A stretch of DNA of 37,598 bases from Desulfobacteraceae bacterium (lineage in GTDB: Bacteria; Desulfobacterota; Desulfobacteria; Desulfobacterales; Desulfosalsimonadaceae), in NCBI GenBank assembly GCA_003597945.1, contig QZJS01000078.1, forward strand, positions 1-37,598, read 5' to 3'. This document shows positions 18,466 to 26,685 of this stretch, one piece after another; position 1 is the first letter of the stretch, and each line of letters begins with the position of its first letter. The translations under genes were made by a program, and so were the position numbers. The notes under the pieces are model-generated. The model saw nothing but the letters and a program-made list of their open reading frames with translations. It had not been told where the DNA came from and did not search any database.

Positions 18466-19251
18466 ATGGAAAGTTCCGAAAACGTTATTGCATTGGAAGC
18501 GCGGTTGCGGGCGTGCCGGAATGTGACGACGTTGGGTGTGCGGCCGGATTTTTCGTCCTACAGCCCGTCCGAAGCGCGGCTGATAAAGGATGCAAAAAAA
18601 ATTTATTACCCTTCGGTCTATTATGCCGATATGTTTGCCGCCATGGGGAAAAAGACGTTTCCAAGTGCGCATAATTATCGATTTGTCCAGGACAAGATCA
18701 AGCAGACCGCGCTGTTTTATCTCCTTGGTATCCCCTGTCCGCGCACTCGGGTGTTTTACGGCCGGTTCCGGCATGAAAAAATCATACAACATTTCCAGTT
18801 CCCGTTTGTTGCTAAAATTCCGAGGGGATCGGCCTCGGGCCGGGGCGTTTTCCTGATCACGCGGCCCGAACAACTGGCGGATTACATCGCCTTGACCAAA
18901 GTCGCCTATATCCAGGAATATCTGAAAGTTGAAAAAGACATTCGGGTGGTGATCATCGGCGATCACTTTGTGCATGCTTACCGACGTACGCCGGTTCCGG
19001 GGGAATTCAGATGCAACGTGGGTTTTGGCGCCAATATCAGTTTTGATGACATTCCGGCCGCGGCCATTGATCTGGCCCGTCATACGGCAAAACTTTGCCG
19101 ATGGAATGACGTGGGCATTGATGTTTGTGTTTCCGGCCGGAACTGCTATATTCTGGAGGCCAACATGAAATACGGCCGTGAAGGATTCCGGCAGGCAGGC
19201 ATCGATTATGGACATTTGATGGAGACCATGATCCGCGATGGAAAAATTTGA
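18466..19251 (+). CDS. RimK-like ATP-grasp family ligase
   Basis: The product (261 residues) has the ATP-grasp layout of the RimK/glutathione synthetase group: PFVAKIPRGSASGRGVFL (nucleotide-binding lysine and glycine loop), YIQEYLKVEKDIRVVIIG, then GEFRCNVGFGA and the metal-binding end YILEANMKYGREGF. Such enzymes join a carboxylate to an amine through an acyl phosphate; RimK itself adds glutamates to S6. The substrate cannot be read from the sequence. I chose the ATG at 18466 because GGAGG lies 10 bases upstream; the frame is open from an ATG at 18421. Its last 14 bases overlap the dNTPase gene, so the two are probably co-expressed. Confidence 0.8.
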   Translation: MESSENVIALEARLRACRNVTTLGVRPDFSSYSPSEARLIKDAKKIYYPSVYYADMFAAMGKKTFPSAHNYRFVQDKIKQTALFYLLGIPCPRTRVFYGRFRHEKIIQHFQFPFVAKIPRGSASGRGVFLITRPEQLADYIALTKVAYIQEYLKVEKDIRVVIIGDHFVHAYRRTPVPGEFRCNVGFGANISFDDIPAAAIDLARHTAKLCRWNDVGIDVCVSGRNCYILEANMKYGREGFRQAGIDYGHLMETMIRDGKI

Positions 19252-20410
19252 AATCAACCAATCCCTTTCCCGGTTGCGGGCACTCCAGGAACAGCGGGAA
19301 GCCAAAGAGTTGAACGCTATGGCCGCCAAAAGCGTCCAAGGGGTCCGGAGATGTGAAGAAGAACGGCTGGCAAGCGATTACCGCCAGAGTTTCGCCGTTG
19401 ATGTGGACCGCATTTTAAATTCTTTGGCCTATACCCGTTATTTTGACAAAACTCAGGTTTTTTATCTGATCGAAAACGATCATATCACCCACCGCATGCT
19501 CCATGTTCAGCTTGTATCCAAGGTCGCCAGGACCATGGGACGCTTCCTCGGCTTAAACGAGGACCTCATCGAGGCGATTGCCATCGGTCATGATATCGGG
19601 CATCCGCCCTTCGGTCACGACGGCGAGCGAATAATGTCAGAGATCTGTCAAGCGTTTGGGATCGGGGAATTTCACCATAACCTGCAAAGCGTGCAGTTTC
19701 TAGATAAAGTCGAGCGCAAAGGGAAAGGATGGAACCTGTGCCTGCAGACGCTCGACGGCATCCTTTGTCATGACGGCGAAATCCACAACCGGGAACTGGC
19801 GCCGTTGCCGGACAAGGATTTTTCGGTTCACGAATCAGAAATACGGATGAAAAAGTCAGGGGACCCGATCGGCCTGGTTCCCATGACACTTGAAGGTTGC
19901 GTGGTCCGTTTCGCCGACACCGTCAGCTACATTGGACGCGATATCGAAGATGCCATCCGGTTGAATCTAATTCGGCGGGAGGATCTGCCGCGTGAAGCCG
20001 CAAGCATTCTCGGCAATACCAACGGCACAATTGTTTATACCCTGGTTACCGATATTATTGCTAACAGCTACGGCCGGTTCCGGATAGCCTTCAGCCCTGA
20101 AGTATCCGATGCGCTGCTGGTCTTGAAACAATTCAACTACGACCGGATTTACATGAATCCGAGGATCAAGACGGATCAGAATGTTTTAAGAACACTTTTT
20201 GAGATCATGTTCGACCGATTTTTATCCGATATCCGCAAGAGGGATGGATCTTCACCGGTTTACCGAAATTTTATCGCGGGCATGTGTGATTCTTACCTGG
20301 AAAACCATCGGCCCGAGGAGCTTGTCAGGGATTTTGTCGCGGGGATGACCGATCAGTTTTTTCTGCGCCACTGCCCCGAAGATCTGCGGCCTGCCGTCCG
20401 TTCAGTCTGA
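19238..20410 (+). CDS. HD-domain deoxynucleoside triphosphate triphosphohydrolase (dGTPase-like)
   Basis: The 390 residues contain the HD-domain metal site typical of dGTPase-like proteins: H85 in ITHRMLHVQLVSKVAR, HD at 118-119 within GHDIGHPPFGHDGE, and a later aspartate in VRFADTVSYIGRDIEDAI. The family removes triphosphate from dNTPs (dGTP in E. coli Dgt), thereby controlling the dNTP pool. The N-terminal RRCEEERLASDYRQSFAVDVDRIL resembles the substrate-pocket strand of this group. The gene overlaps the ATP-grasp gene by 14 bases. Related HD proteins can also serve in phage defence; nothing nearby supports that here. Confidence 0.87.
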   Translation: MEKFEINQSLSRLRALQEQREAKELNAMAAKSVQGVRRCEEERLASDYRQSFAVDVDRILNSLAYTRYFDKTQVFYLIENDHITHRMLHVQLVSKVARTMGRFLGLNEDLIEAIAIGHDIGHPPFGHDGERIMSEICQAFGIGEFHHNLQSVQFLDKVERKGKGWNLCLQTLDGILCHDGEIHNRELAPLPDKDFSVHESEIRMKKSGDPIGLVPMTLEGCVVRFADTVSYIGRDIEDAIRLNLIRREDLPREAASILGNTNGTIVYTLVTDIIANSYGRFRIAFSPEVSDALLVLKQFNYDRIYMNPRIKTDQNVLRTLFEIMFDRFLSDIRKRDGSSPVYRNFIAGMCDSYLENHRPEELVRDFVAGMTDQFFLRHCPEDLRPAVRSV

Positions 20411-20484
20411 ATGGTTTTTACCGGTTAGACGGTCCGTCGCTGCCGCGGCCATTAGAATATAATTTAGTATCAATTGTTACATCC

Positions 20485-21225
20485 ATGTTTCAGCAGCGTC
20501 ATTATCGTCAAATTGTTGCCGGCGATCACCTGGTATCCTTTCAGGTGACGGTTAAAGAAACCGATGTCTGGATACGCGCCCGAACGCGCCTCGAGGCCCG
20601 GGCCAGGGAGAGGATCTTTGCATGCCGGGGACACCTGGAAGCCTATATTCAGGCGTATCCGGATTTCAGGGACACGTTGGTCCCCTGGCTGGTCGCCGGC
20701 CCCATGCCCAAAATCGTGGGAGACATGGCGGCCGCCGGAAACGCGGCCGGCGTCGGTCCCATGGCGGCGGTTGCCGGGGCCATTGCCGAACAGGTGGGTG
20801 TTGACATTTTGACCGTATCGGATGAGGTTATTGTTGAAAACGGCGGCGATATTTTTGCCCGGTTGAACCGGCCTTTTGTATCGGCGATTTATGCCGCCGA
20901 CTCTCCGTTAAGCATGAGAGTCGGTGTGCGTATTGACCCGGCGGACCGACCAATAGCCATCTGCACTTCTTCAGGAACCATCGGCCATTCACTCAGCATG
21001 GGAAAAGCGGATGCGGTCTGCGTGGTGTCAAGGTCCTGTCCGCTGGCCGATGCCGCGGCCACGGCTATCGGCAACCGGGTCGGATCGGCGGGGGCCGTTG
21101 CCTCTGCCATTGCGTTTGGGAAATCGATTCCGGGCGTCATAGGCATTGTCATCATTGTTAATGATAAAATCGGCGCATGGGGGGACGGGTCCGTCATGTC
21201 TTTAACCGACAGGCCGGGCCGATGA
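20485..21225 (+). CDS. UPF0280 family protein
   Basis: The 246-residue protein matches the UPF0280 pattern: FQVTVKETDVWIRA near the start, then PMPKIVGDMAAAGNAAGVGP with GPMAAVAGAIAEQVG, VENGGDIFARL, and a C-terminal half rich in small residues with CTSSGTIGHSLSMGKADAV. The VENGGD and SSGTIGHS segments resemble the flavin-transferase ApbE fold, and relatedness to ApbE has been suggested, but the function is not established. There is no clear ribosome-binding site. It stands 74 bases after the dNTPase gene and may share its transcript. No signal peptide is visible, so the protein is probably cytoplasmic. Confidence 0.8.
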   Translation: MFQQRHYRQIVAGDHLVSFQVTVKETDVWIRARTRLEARARERIFACRGHLEAYIQAYPDFRDTLVPWLVAGPMPKIVGDMAAAGNAAGVGPMAAVAGAIAEQVGVDILTVSDEVIVENGGDIFARLNRPFVSAIYAADSPLSMRVGVRIDPADRPIAICTSSGTIGHSLSMGKADAVCVVSRSCPLADAAATAIGNRVGSAGAVASAIAFGKSIPGVIGIVIIVNDKIGAWGDGSVMSLTDRPGR

Positions 21226-21262
21226 CAGACTGCGGCCGGGCGAATGGCCGGTTTCAATCATG

Positions 21263-21290
21263 GTTTCAAAAACTGTGTTTCAAAAACTGT
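21263..21290 (+). repeat. 14-base tandem duplication
   Basis: GTTTCAAAAACTGT occurs twice head to tail (21263-21276 and 21277-21290) between the UPF0280 gene and lapA, immediately before the T-run and -35 of the candidate promoter. A partial third copy (GGTTTCAA) lies just upstream. It may be a simple slippage product or a paired binding site. Confidence 0.7.
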
Positions 21291-21297
21291 TGTTTTT

Positions 21298-21324
21298 TTG
21301 ACGCGGGAAAGTCATTATTATAAT
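21298..21324 (+). promoter_or_regulatory. Candidate sigma-70 promoter for lapA-mutS
   Basis: TTGACG (21298-21303) and a perfect TATAAT (21319-21324) lie 15 bases apart, shorter than the ideal 17. The transcript would have a leader of about 125 bases before the LapA-like gene. The 226-base gap after the UPF0280 gene otherwise holds only a 14-base repeat and small hairpins. Confidence 0.4.
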
Positions 21325-21381
21325 TTCGTGCGTGCATTATGGATGACGGCTTGGCAATAAGAATTTTGTCGAATTTGTCAC

Positions 21382-21405
21382 AAATGATGAAACAATCATT
21401 TTTTT
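21382..21405 (+). terminator. Weak leader hairpin with T-run
   Basis: AAATGAT (21382-21388) and ATCATTT (21395-21401) form a 7-bp stem with a GAAACA loop, followed by TTTT. It sits between the candidate promoter and the LapA-like gene. The stem is almost all A-T, so strong termination is unlikely; mild attenuation is possible. Confidence 0.3.
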
Positions 21406-21457
21406 ATCGGACCCGGCATGATCCGGTGAAACGGTCGTTGAATCAAGGGAGATGGAT

Positions 21458-21838
21458 ATGAAAAAAGTGAAGCTTGTTTTTGGATTCCTGGTTTTGGGCA
21501 TGTTCGCTCTGTTTGTCTATCAAAATTTAGACTTTTTGCTTCAAAGGCACGACATCGGCATTGATATCGGTTTAGCCGATTATCATCTAAGGAATCAGCC
21601 CATAGCGCTCTATTTCGCGGCCGTTTTTCTGGTCGGCCTGTTAACGGCCTTTTCATTTGCCCTGGCTGGCAAGTTTAAGCTCAAAAAGAACATTCGCTAT
21701 CTTACCGGCGAAATTGAAGCCGGAAAAAAGCGGGTTCAGGAACTCGAAGCCAAGCTGGCCGATGCCACCGGCGGACCGGACTGGATCGGTCCTGCGGTTG
21801 ATCCTCATGAAACGGATCGGACCGCGGCCCCCAGATGA
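21458..21838 (+). CDS. LapA-like (DUF1049) inner-membrane protein
   Basis: The 126-residue protein has a hydrophobic segment at residues 5-22 (LVFGFLVLGMFALFVYQN), a second around 48-70 (YFAAVFLVGLLTAFSFALAG), then a charged, likely coiled-coil helix (about 75-105). This is the LapA/DUF1049 layout; E. coli LapA works with LapB in lipopolysaccharide assembly, where LapA has a similar size. I chose the ATG at 21458 because GGGAG (21447-21451) is 6 bases upstream; an ATG directly after it (21452) is too close. The end overlaps a possible mutS start by 4 bases. No LapB-like gene lies beside it. Confidence 0.75.
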   Translation: MKKVKLVFGFLVLGMFALFVYQNLDFLLQRHDIGIDIGLADYHLRNQPIALYFAAVFLVGLLTAFSFALAGKFKLKKNIRYLTGEIEAGKKRVQELEAKLADATGGPDWIGPAVDPHETDRTAAPR

Positions 21839-24543
21839 CTGCACCCAGCATCCAGACAGGCAGCTTGTCATTAAAGGCCGATCCGCCCATGACCACGGTT
21901 GCAAGCGACGCTAAAACAACGCCGATGATCCGTCAGTACCTGGCCATCAAGGAACAGTATCGGGATTATATTCTGTTTTACCGGATGGGCGATTTTTACG
22001 AGATGTTTTTCGAAGATGCCGCAACAGCGGCCCGGGAGCTTGAAATCACGCTCACATCAAGAAATCGAAACGAGCAACAGCCGGTACCCATGTGCGGGGT
22101 TCCGGTCAAGGCGGCGGACGGATATATCGGGCGTCTTGTCGACAGGGGATTTAAGGTCGCCGTCTGTGAACAATTGGAAGATCCTTCCAAATCCAAAGGC
22201 CTGGTCCATCGGGACGTGGTCAGAGTCATTACTCCGGGCATGGTGGTGGACAACCTGCTGTTAGATGCGGCCACCCATAATTTTGTCGTTGCCATATGTC
22301 GAAACGGGGAAAGCATCGGCATTTCCTGTCTGGACATAACCACCGGCACCTTCCGCGTGGCGGAAACCCGGCAGGAGAGCGTGATTGCCGAGGAACTGCT
22401 GCGCATTGATCCCGCGGAGCTGATCCTTCCTGAGTCCACCGGAGACGGCGCCGCTTTTCCCGCTCCGGGCGGTCGTCTTTCCGGAAAGGCTGTTACGCGC
22501 CTGCCGGACCGGGTGTTTGCGTACGCGGATGCCAGAAAGCGTCTGCTGGAACTGTTTCGAACCCGGAGCCTGGAAGGTTTCGGATGTGAATCCATGCATG
22601 CCGGGATCGGGGCTGCCGGGGCTCTGGCTTATTATGTTCAGGAAACCCAGAAACAGGAAATCAGACATTTAAGCGGACTGGAGACCTATTCATTCGAAAA
22701 TTTCATGCTTATCGATGATGTGGGGTGCCGGAACCTGGAATTGCTGAAAAATCTGAGCACCGGCGGTCGCCGGGGTACGCTGATAGACATTATTGACAAC
22801 ACGGCCACGGCCATGGGCGCGCGGTTGCTGAAAAACTGGCTCCGGTATCCGCTCATCGACCGGCAGCTCATCCAAAAGCGCCTGGATGCGGTGGAAGAGA
22901 TCAAGAGACAGGCGTCTCTTCGGGAAGGGATCCGTTTACTGCTGAAGCCGGTTTCGGACATCGAGCGACTGGGAGGCAAGATCGCCCTGGGCCATGCCAC
23001 GGCCAGAGACCTTGTGGCACTTAAGAACACCCTTGTCAAAATTCCCGATATCGTTGCGATCCTCGGGCGTTTCAGCTCGGAACTGCTGCAATGGAACCAA
23101 ACCATGACCGCGCCGCTGGCGGCTATCGCCGACCGGATTGCGGCCGCCATCGTGGATGATCCGCCACCCACCGTCAACGAAGGCGGCATGATCCGTCACG
23201 GATACGATCGGGCACTAGATGAACTGATTGCGATATCCAGGGATGGAAAGAAATATCTTGCCGCGCTGGAAGCCCGGGAGAAGGAACAAACCGGCATTCA
23301 TACCTTAAAAGTTCGTTACAACAGGGTTTTCGGCTACTATATCGAGGTTTCCCGCGCTCAGACCCCTTCGGTCCCGGCCCATTACGTGAGAAAGCAAACC
23401 CTTGTCAACGCCGAGCGCTACATTACCGAAGAGCTCAAGACGTTCGAAGAGAAAGTCCTGGGCGCCGAGGAACAGCGAGGTGTTCTGGAATATGATCTGT
23501 TTTGCGGGATACGCGACGCGGTTGTGGAAAAGAGTGATCTGATTCTGGCCTGCGCCAGGTTTATCGCCGGCCTTGATTGTCTGGCGGGCCTTGCGGAAAC
23601 AGCGGATCAAAACGGATATGCGCGGCCCGTCATCAGCGAAGACAGGACCATTCGCATCGAGGAGGGCAGGCACCCGGTAGTGGAAAAACTGATCGCCGGT
23701 GAGCGTTTCGTGCCCAACACCGTTTACATGGATCACAAGGATCAACTGGTATTGATCATCACCGGTCCGAACATGGCCGGCAAATCCACTGTTTTGCGTC
23801 AGGTGGCAATCATTGTCCTGATGGCCCAGATGGGATCATTTGTTCCGGCCAAATATGCCGAGATCCCCGTCACCGATCGGATTTTTACCCGGGTGGGGGC
23901 CTTAGACAACCTGTCCCAGGGGCAGAGCACCTTCATGGTGGAAATGGAGGAAGCCGCCAATATCATTAATAACGCCACTTCCGACAGTCTTGTGATCATG
24001 GATGAAATCGGCCGGGGCACCAGTACCTATGACGGACTCAGCATTGCCTGGGCCGTTGCCGAATATCTTCATGATCTGGGCGGCGCGGGTGTGAAAACGC
24101 TGTTTGCGACCCATTATCACGAACTCATTGATCTGGCAAAAATCAAAAAAAAAGTAAAAAACTACAATATCGCGGTCAAGGAATGGAATGACGAAATCAT
24201 CTTCCTGCATCAGCTGGTGCCGGGCGGCACCAACCGGAGTTACGGAATACAGGTGGCCCGGCTGGCCGGAATACCGGAAAAGGTCATCCGGCGGGCTCGA
24301 AAAGTGTTGGCCAGCGTCGAAAATACCGGACACGTTTTGGACCGCAGGGCGGACGAGGAGCAGGATAAGCCGAAGGCGGCCGGTGCGCCCGTTCAATTGA
24401 TGCTTTTCAAATCGCCTGAACAGATGGTCATGGAAAAACTAAGAGAAATTGATATTTCAACGATGACGCCCTTAGAAGCCCTTAATGTGTTGAGTATCCT
24501 TAAGGAAAAAACGAGCGGGATGCCGTTTGGCGGCAAAGGATAA
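21835..24543 (+). CDS. mutS: DNA mismatch repair protein MutS
   Basis: MutS recognises mismatches and, with MutL, starts strand repair. In this frame (902 residues) the mismatch-contact motif F54-Y55-E56 lies in RMGDFYEMFFEDA. The Walker A motif GPNMAGKST is at 644-652, Walker B VIMDEIGRGTST ends near 730, and the ABC-type dimer domain continues to about 830. The ATG at 21835 overlaps the LapA-like gene by 4 bases. An in-frame ATG at 21889 gives MTTVASDAKTTPM, whose spacing to TPM equals that of E. coli MutS, so it may be the true start. The C-terminus (EALNVLSILKEK) is like the E. coli tetramerisation tail. Confidence 0.97.
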   Translation: MTAPSIQTGSLSLKADPPMTTVASDAKTTPMIRQYLAIKEQYRDYILFYRMGDFYEMFFEDAATAARELEITLTSRNRNEQQPVPMCGVPVKAADGYIGRLVDRGFKVAVCEQLEDPSKSKGLVHRDVVRVITPGMVVDNLLLDAATHNFVVAICRNGESIGISCLDITTGTFRVAETRQESVIAEELLRIDPAELILPESTGDGAAFPAPGGRLSGKAVTRLPDRVFAYADARKRLLELFRTRSLEGFGCESMHAGIGAAGALAYYVQETQKQEIRHLSGLETYSFENFMLIDDVGCRNLELLKNLSTGGRRGTLIDIIDNTATAMGARLLKNWLRYPLIDRQLIQKRLDAVEEIKRQASLREGIRLLLKPVSDIERLGGKIALGHATARDLVALKNTLVKIPDIVAILGRFSSELLQWNQTMTAPLAAIADRIAAAIVDDPPPTVNEGGMIRHGYDRALDELIAISRDGKKYLAALEAREKEQTGIHTLKVRYNRVFGYYIEVSRAQTPSVPAHYVRKQTLVNAERYITEELKTFEEKVLGAEEQRGVLEYDLFCGIRDAVVEKSDLILACARFIAGLDCLAGLAETADQNGYARPVISEDRTIRIEEGRHPVVEKLIAGERFVPNTVYMDHKDQLVLIITGPNMAGKSTVLRQVAIIVLMAQMGSFVPAKYAEIPVTDRIFTRVGALDNLSQGQSTFMVEMEEAANIINNATSDSLVIMDEIGRGTSTYDGLSIAWAVAEYLHDLGGAGVKTLFATHYHELIDLAKIKKKVKNYNIAVKEWNDEIIFLHQLVPGGTNRSYGIQVARLAGIPEKVIRRARKVLASVENTGHVLDRRADEEQDKPKAAGAPVQLMLFKSPEQMVMEKLREIDISTMTPLEALNVLSILKEKTSGMPFGGKG

Positions 24544-24559
24544 AAGAATAAAGATTGCT

Positions 24560-26551
24560 ATGCAGAAAAGAAAAGTTTCCGTTCTTCTATTGCTGATGTG
24601 TGGCCTGACGGTGTTCTTCTGGTCGTGCGTGTCCACGGGAGCCGCGCCGCAGGATCTGTATTTCCAGGCCGAAAACTGTTACAGGGCTCTTTGCAGCCAG
24701 CCGGAAAAAATGAAATACCGGAGCTACTGGCTGGACTGTATCGATAAATTCGAGGCGGCTTTCCGTCGATCGCCCACCGGGCCATGGGCGCCGGCGGCTC
24801 TTTTCATGACCGGCGTTCTTTATGAGGAACTTTATGGCCATTCATATGCCCCGGCGGATCGGGAAAAGGCCCGGGCCGCCTTCGAGCGGATCATCCGTGA
24901 TTATCCCAAAAGCGCCTACAAGGCGCGGTCCGTGGAGGCAATCCGGAAGTTTGGCGCAGATGCCATTGTCAAAACCGTCAAGGTCGACAAAGCTGAAACA
25001 GGTGATGCCCGAAAAATCTATGCTGAAGCCAAAGCCTGCTATGCCGCGCTTAGCGTTGATCCAAAACGGAAAAAATTCCGCAGCGACTGGGAGGCATGCA
25101 TCGAAAAGTCTGAAAAAGCGCATCGTCTTGATCCGTCAGGGCCCCTGGCTGCCGCAGCCTTGTATATGACGGGCAGTCTCTATGAGGAGCTGCATGCCCA
25201 TTCATTTAATGCCGATGACCGCAAAAAAGCCCTTGAAATATATCAGCAGGTTGTGGATCGTTATCCGGAAAGCGAATACGGCATGAAGGCCCGGGTCGGC
25301 CTGGGGTTGCCGATAGATGACGGGCCTGCCTCCATTGATGCCGTTATCGCCGCCGCGGTCGACCGTCAGGAAGCATCTGCCCCGGAGACTGATCCCGGCA
25401 AGGAATCGGCGTATTCCACCGTCACCGGCATCCGATTCTGGTCAAACCCCGAATATACCCGCGTGGTCATCGATGCCGACCGGGAAACCACCTTTGTAAA
25501 TAATCTTTTGAAAAAGGATCCATCCCTCAACTTAAAGCATCAGCGGCTTTATGTGGATCTGGAAAACAGCCGACTGGGCGATATCGAAAAAATGATTCCC
25601 ATCCAGGACAGCCTTCTGGAACTGGCCCGGGCCGGGCAGTATACGCCCGATACGGTCCGGGTGGTGGTGGATATCAATTCTTTTGAGAGTTACAATGTGT
25701 TTTCCCTTCAGAATCCGTTTCGTATTGTCATTGACGTGCGGGGAAAATCTAAGGGACAGTACTTGCCGCCGCCGGCATCCACGCCCGGCGCGAGCCCTGG
25801 AACCGCGTCCATCGCCCGCCAGCTGGCCCTGGGCGTCGGGCGCATCGTCATTGACCCGGGACACGGCGGTAAGGATTACGGCGCTCCGGGAGTCATCAAG
25901 GGCGTCCATGAAAAGCATGTCAATTTGGCGATCGCCAAATGCCTTGCGGAAAAAATCCGGCGGGAACTTGGTTGCGAGGTCATTCTGACCCGGGATACGG
26001 ACCGATACCTCACCCTCGAGGAACGCACGGCCATCGCCAATACCGAAAGGGCCGATCTGTTTATTTCCATTCATGCCAACGCCGCGCGCAATCATCTGGC
26101 CTCGGGTATTGAAACCTATTTTCTCAATTTGACCACCGACGAGGAATCCATTGCCGTGGCGGCCCGGGAAAACGCGACATCGAAAAAAAATATCAGCGAA
26201 CTCCAGTCTATTCTCAATGATCTGCTGCAAAACGCCAAGATCAATGAATCCAGCCGTCTGGCCACGTATGTCCAGAGCGCCGTGATCGCCAATGTGACCA
26301 AGAGTTATGATCGCGTCATTGACAAGGGGGTCAAGCAGGCGCCGTTTTATGTGCTTATCGGCGCCCATATGCCGTCGATTCTTGTTGAAACGGCTTTTAT
26401 CAGCAATAAAATGGAATGCGCCCGTCTTATTGACCCGAAATACCAGGAAACGATTTGCCGGGGCATTGTGGAGGGGATTCGCCACTATATCAAGGAGACC
26501 CAGCCCACGGCGTATTTCGGCCCCGTGGTAACCGAAGGTTCGGGCGGCTGA
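24560..26551 (+). CDS. N-acetylmuramoyl-L-alanine amidase, AMIN + Amidase_3, with duplicated N-terminal repeats
   Basis: The 663-residue protein begins with a signal peptide; C23 after VFFWS suggests a lipoprotein. Two similar modules of about 95 residues follow (about 30-125 and 145-240), each with a YEEL-x-HS and a YP-x-S-x-Y/A-like TPR ending. Then comes an AMIN domain (about 290-395) that would bind peptidoglycan or septal sites. The C-terminal zinc amidase has ligands H435 (DPGHGG), E451 (VHEKHVN), H505 (ISIHANA) and catalytic E610 (ILVETAF). It cleaves stem peptides from murein, as AmiC does during cell division. The start is the ATG at 24560; the mutS frame ends 17 bases earlier. Confidence 0.9.
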   Translation: MQKRKVSVLLLLMCGLTVFFWSCVSTGAAPQDLYFQAENCYRALCSQPEKMKYRSYWLDCIDKFEAAFRRSPTGPWAPAALFMTGVLYEELYGHSYAPADREKARAAFERIIRDYPKSAYKARSVEAIRKFGADAIVKTVKVDKAETGDARKIYAEAKACYAALSVDPKRKKFRSDWEACIEKSEKAHRLDPSGPLAAAALYMTGSLYEELHAHSFNADDRKKALEIYQQVVDRYPESEYGMKARVGLGLPIDDGPASIDAVIAAAVDRQEASAPETDPGKESAYSTVTGIRFWSNPEYTRVVIDADRETTFVNNLLKKDPSLNLKHQRLYVDLENSRLGDIEKMIPIQDSLLELARAGQYTPDTVRVVVDINSFESYNVFSLQNPFRIVIDVRGKSKGQYLPPPASTPGASPGTASIARQLALGVGRIVIDPGHGGKDYGAPGVIKGVHEKHVNLAIAKCLAEKIRRELGCEVILTRDTDRYLTLEERTAIANTERADLFISIHANAARNHLASGIETYFLNLTTDEESIAVAARENATSKKNISELQSILNDLLQNAKINESSRLATYVQSAVIANVTKSYDRVIDKGVKQAPFYVLIGAHMPSILVETAFISNKMECARLIDPKYQETICRGIVEGIRHYIKETQPTAYFGPVVTEGSGG

Positions 26552-26564
26552 AGTCGAAAATGGC

Positions 26565-26580
26565 CTTTTGCCGGCAAAAG
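26565..26580 (+). repeat. Perfect 16-base palindrome between the amidase gene and purB
   Basis: CTTTTGCCGGCAAAAG is its own reverse complement with no spacer, 14 bases after the amidase stop and about 105 bases before purB. Such symmetry fits a dimeric repressor site (purB is regulated by PurR in other bacteria). The sequence does not clearly match the E. coli PurR operator, and no T-run makes it a terminator. Confidence 0.5.
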
Positions 26581-26685
26581 ATTTCCAATCCAACGCATTC
26601 TTATGAAGTTTGTTGCCGCATAAATGACGCGAAGCGGCGCACGGCAGCTTTTTAAAGCGCACCAATAGTTATAAAGGATCTATAC

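Noticed and set aside
19238-20410. Anti-phage defence dNTPase
   Set aside because: Some HD dNTPases act in defence, but no defence genes, repeats or mobile elements lie nearby; a housekeeping role is simpler.
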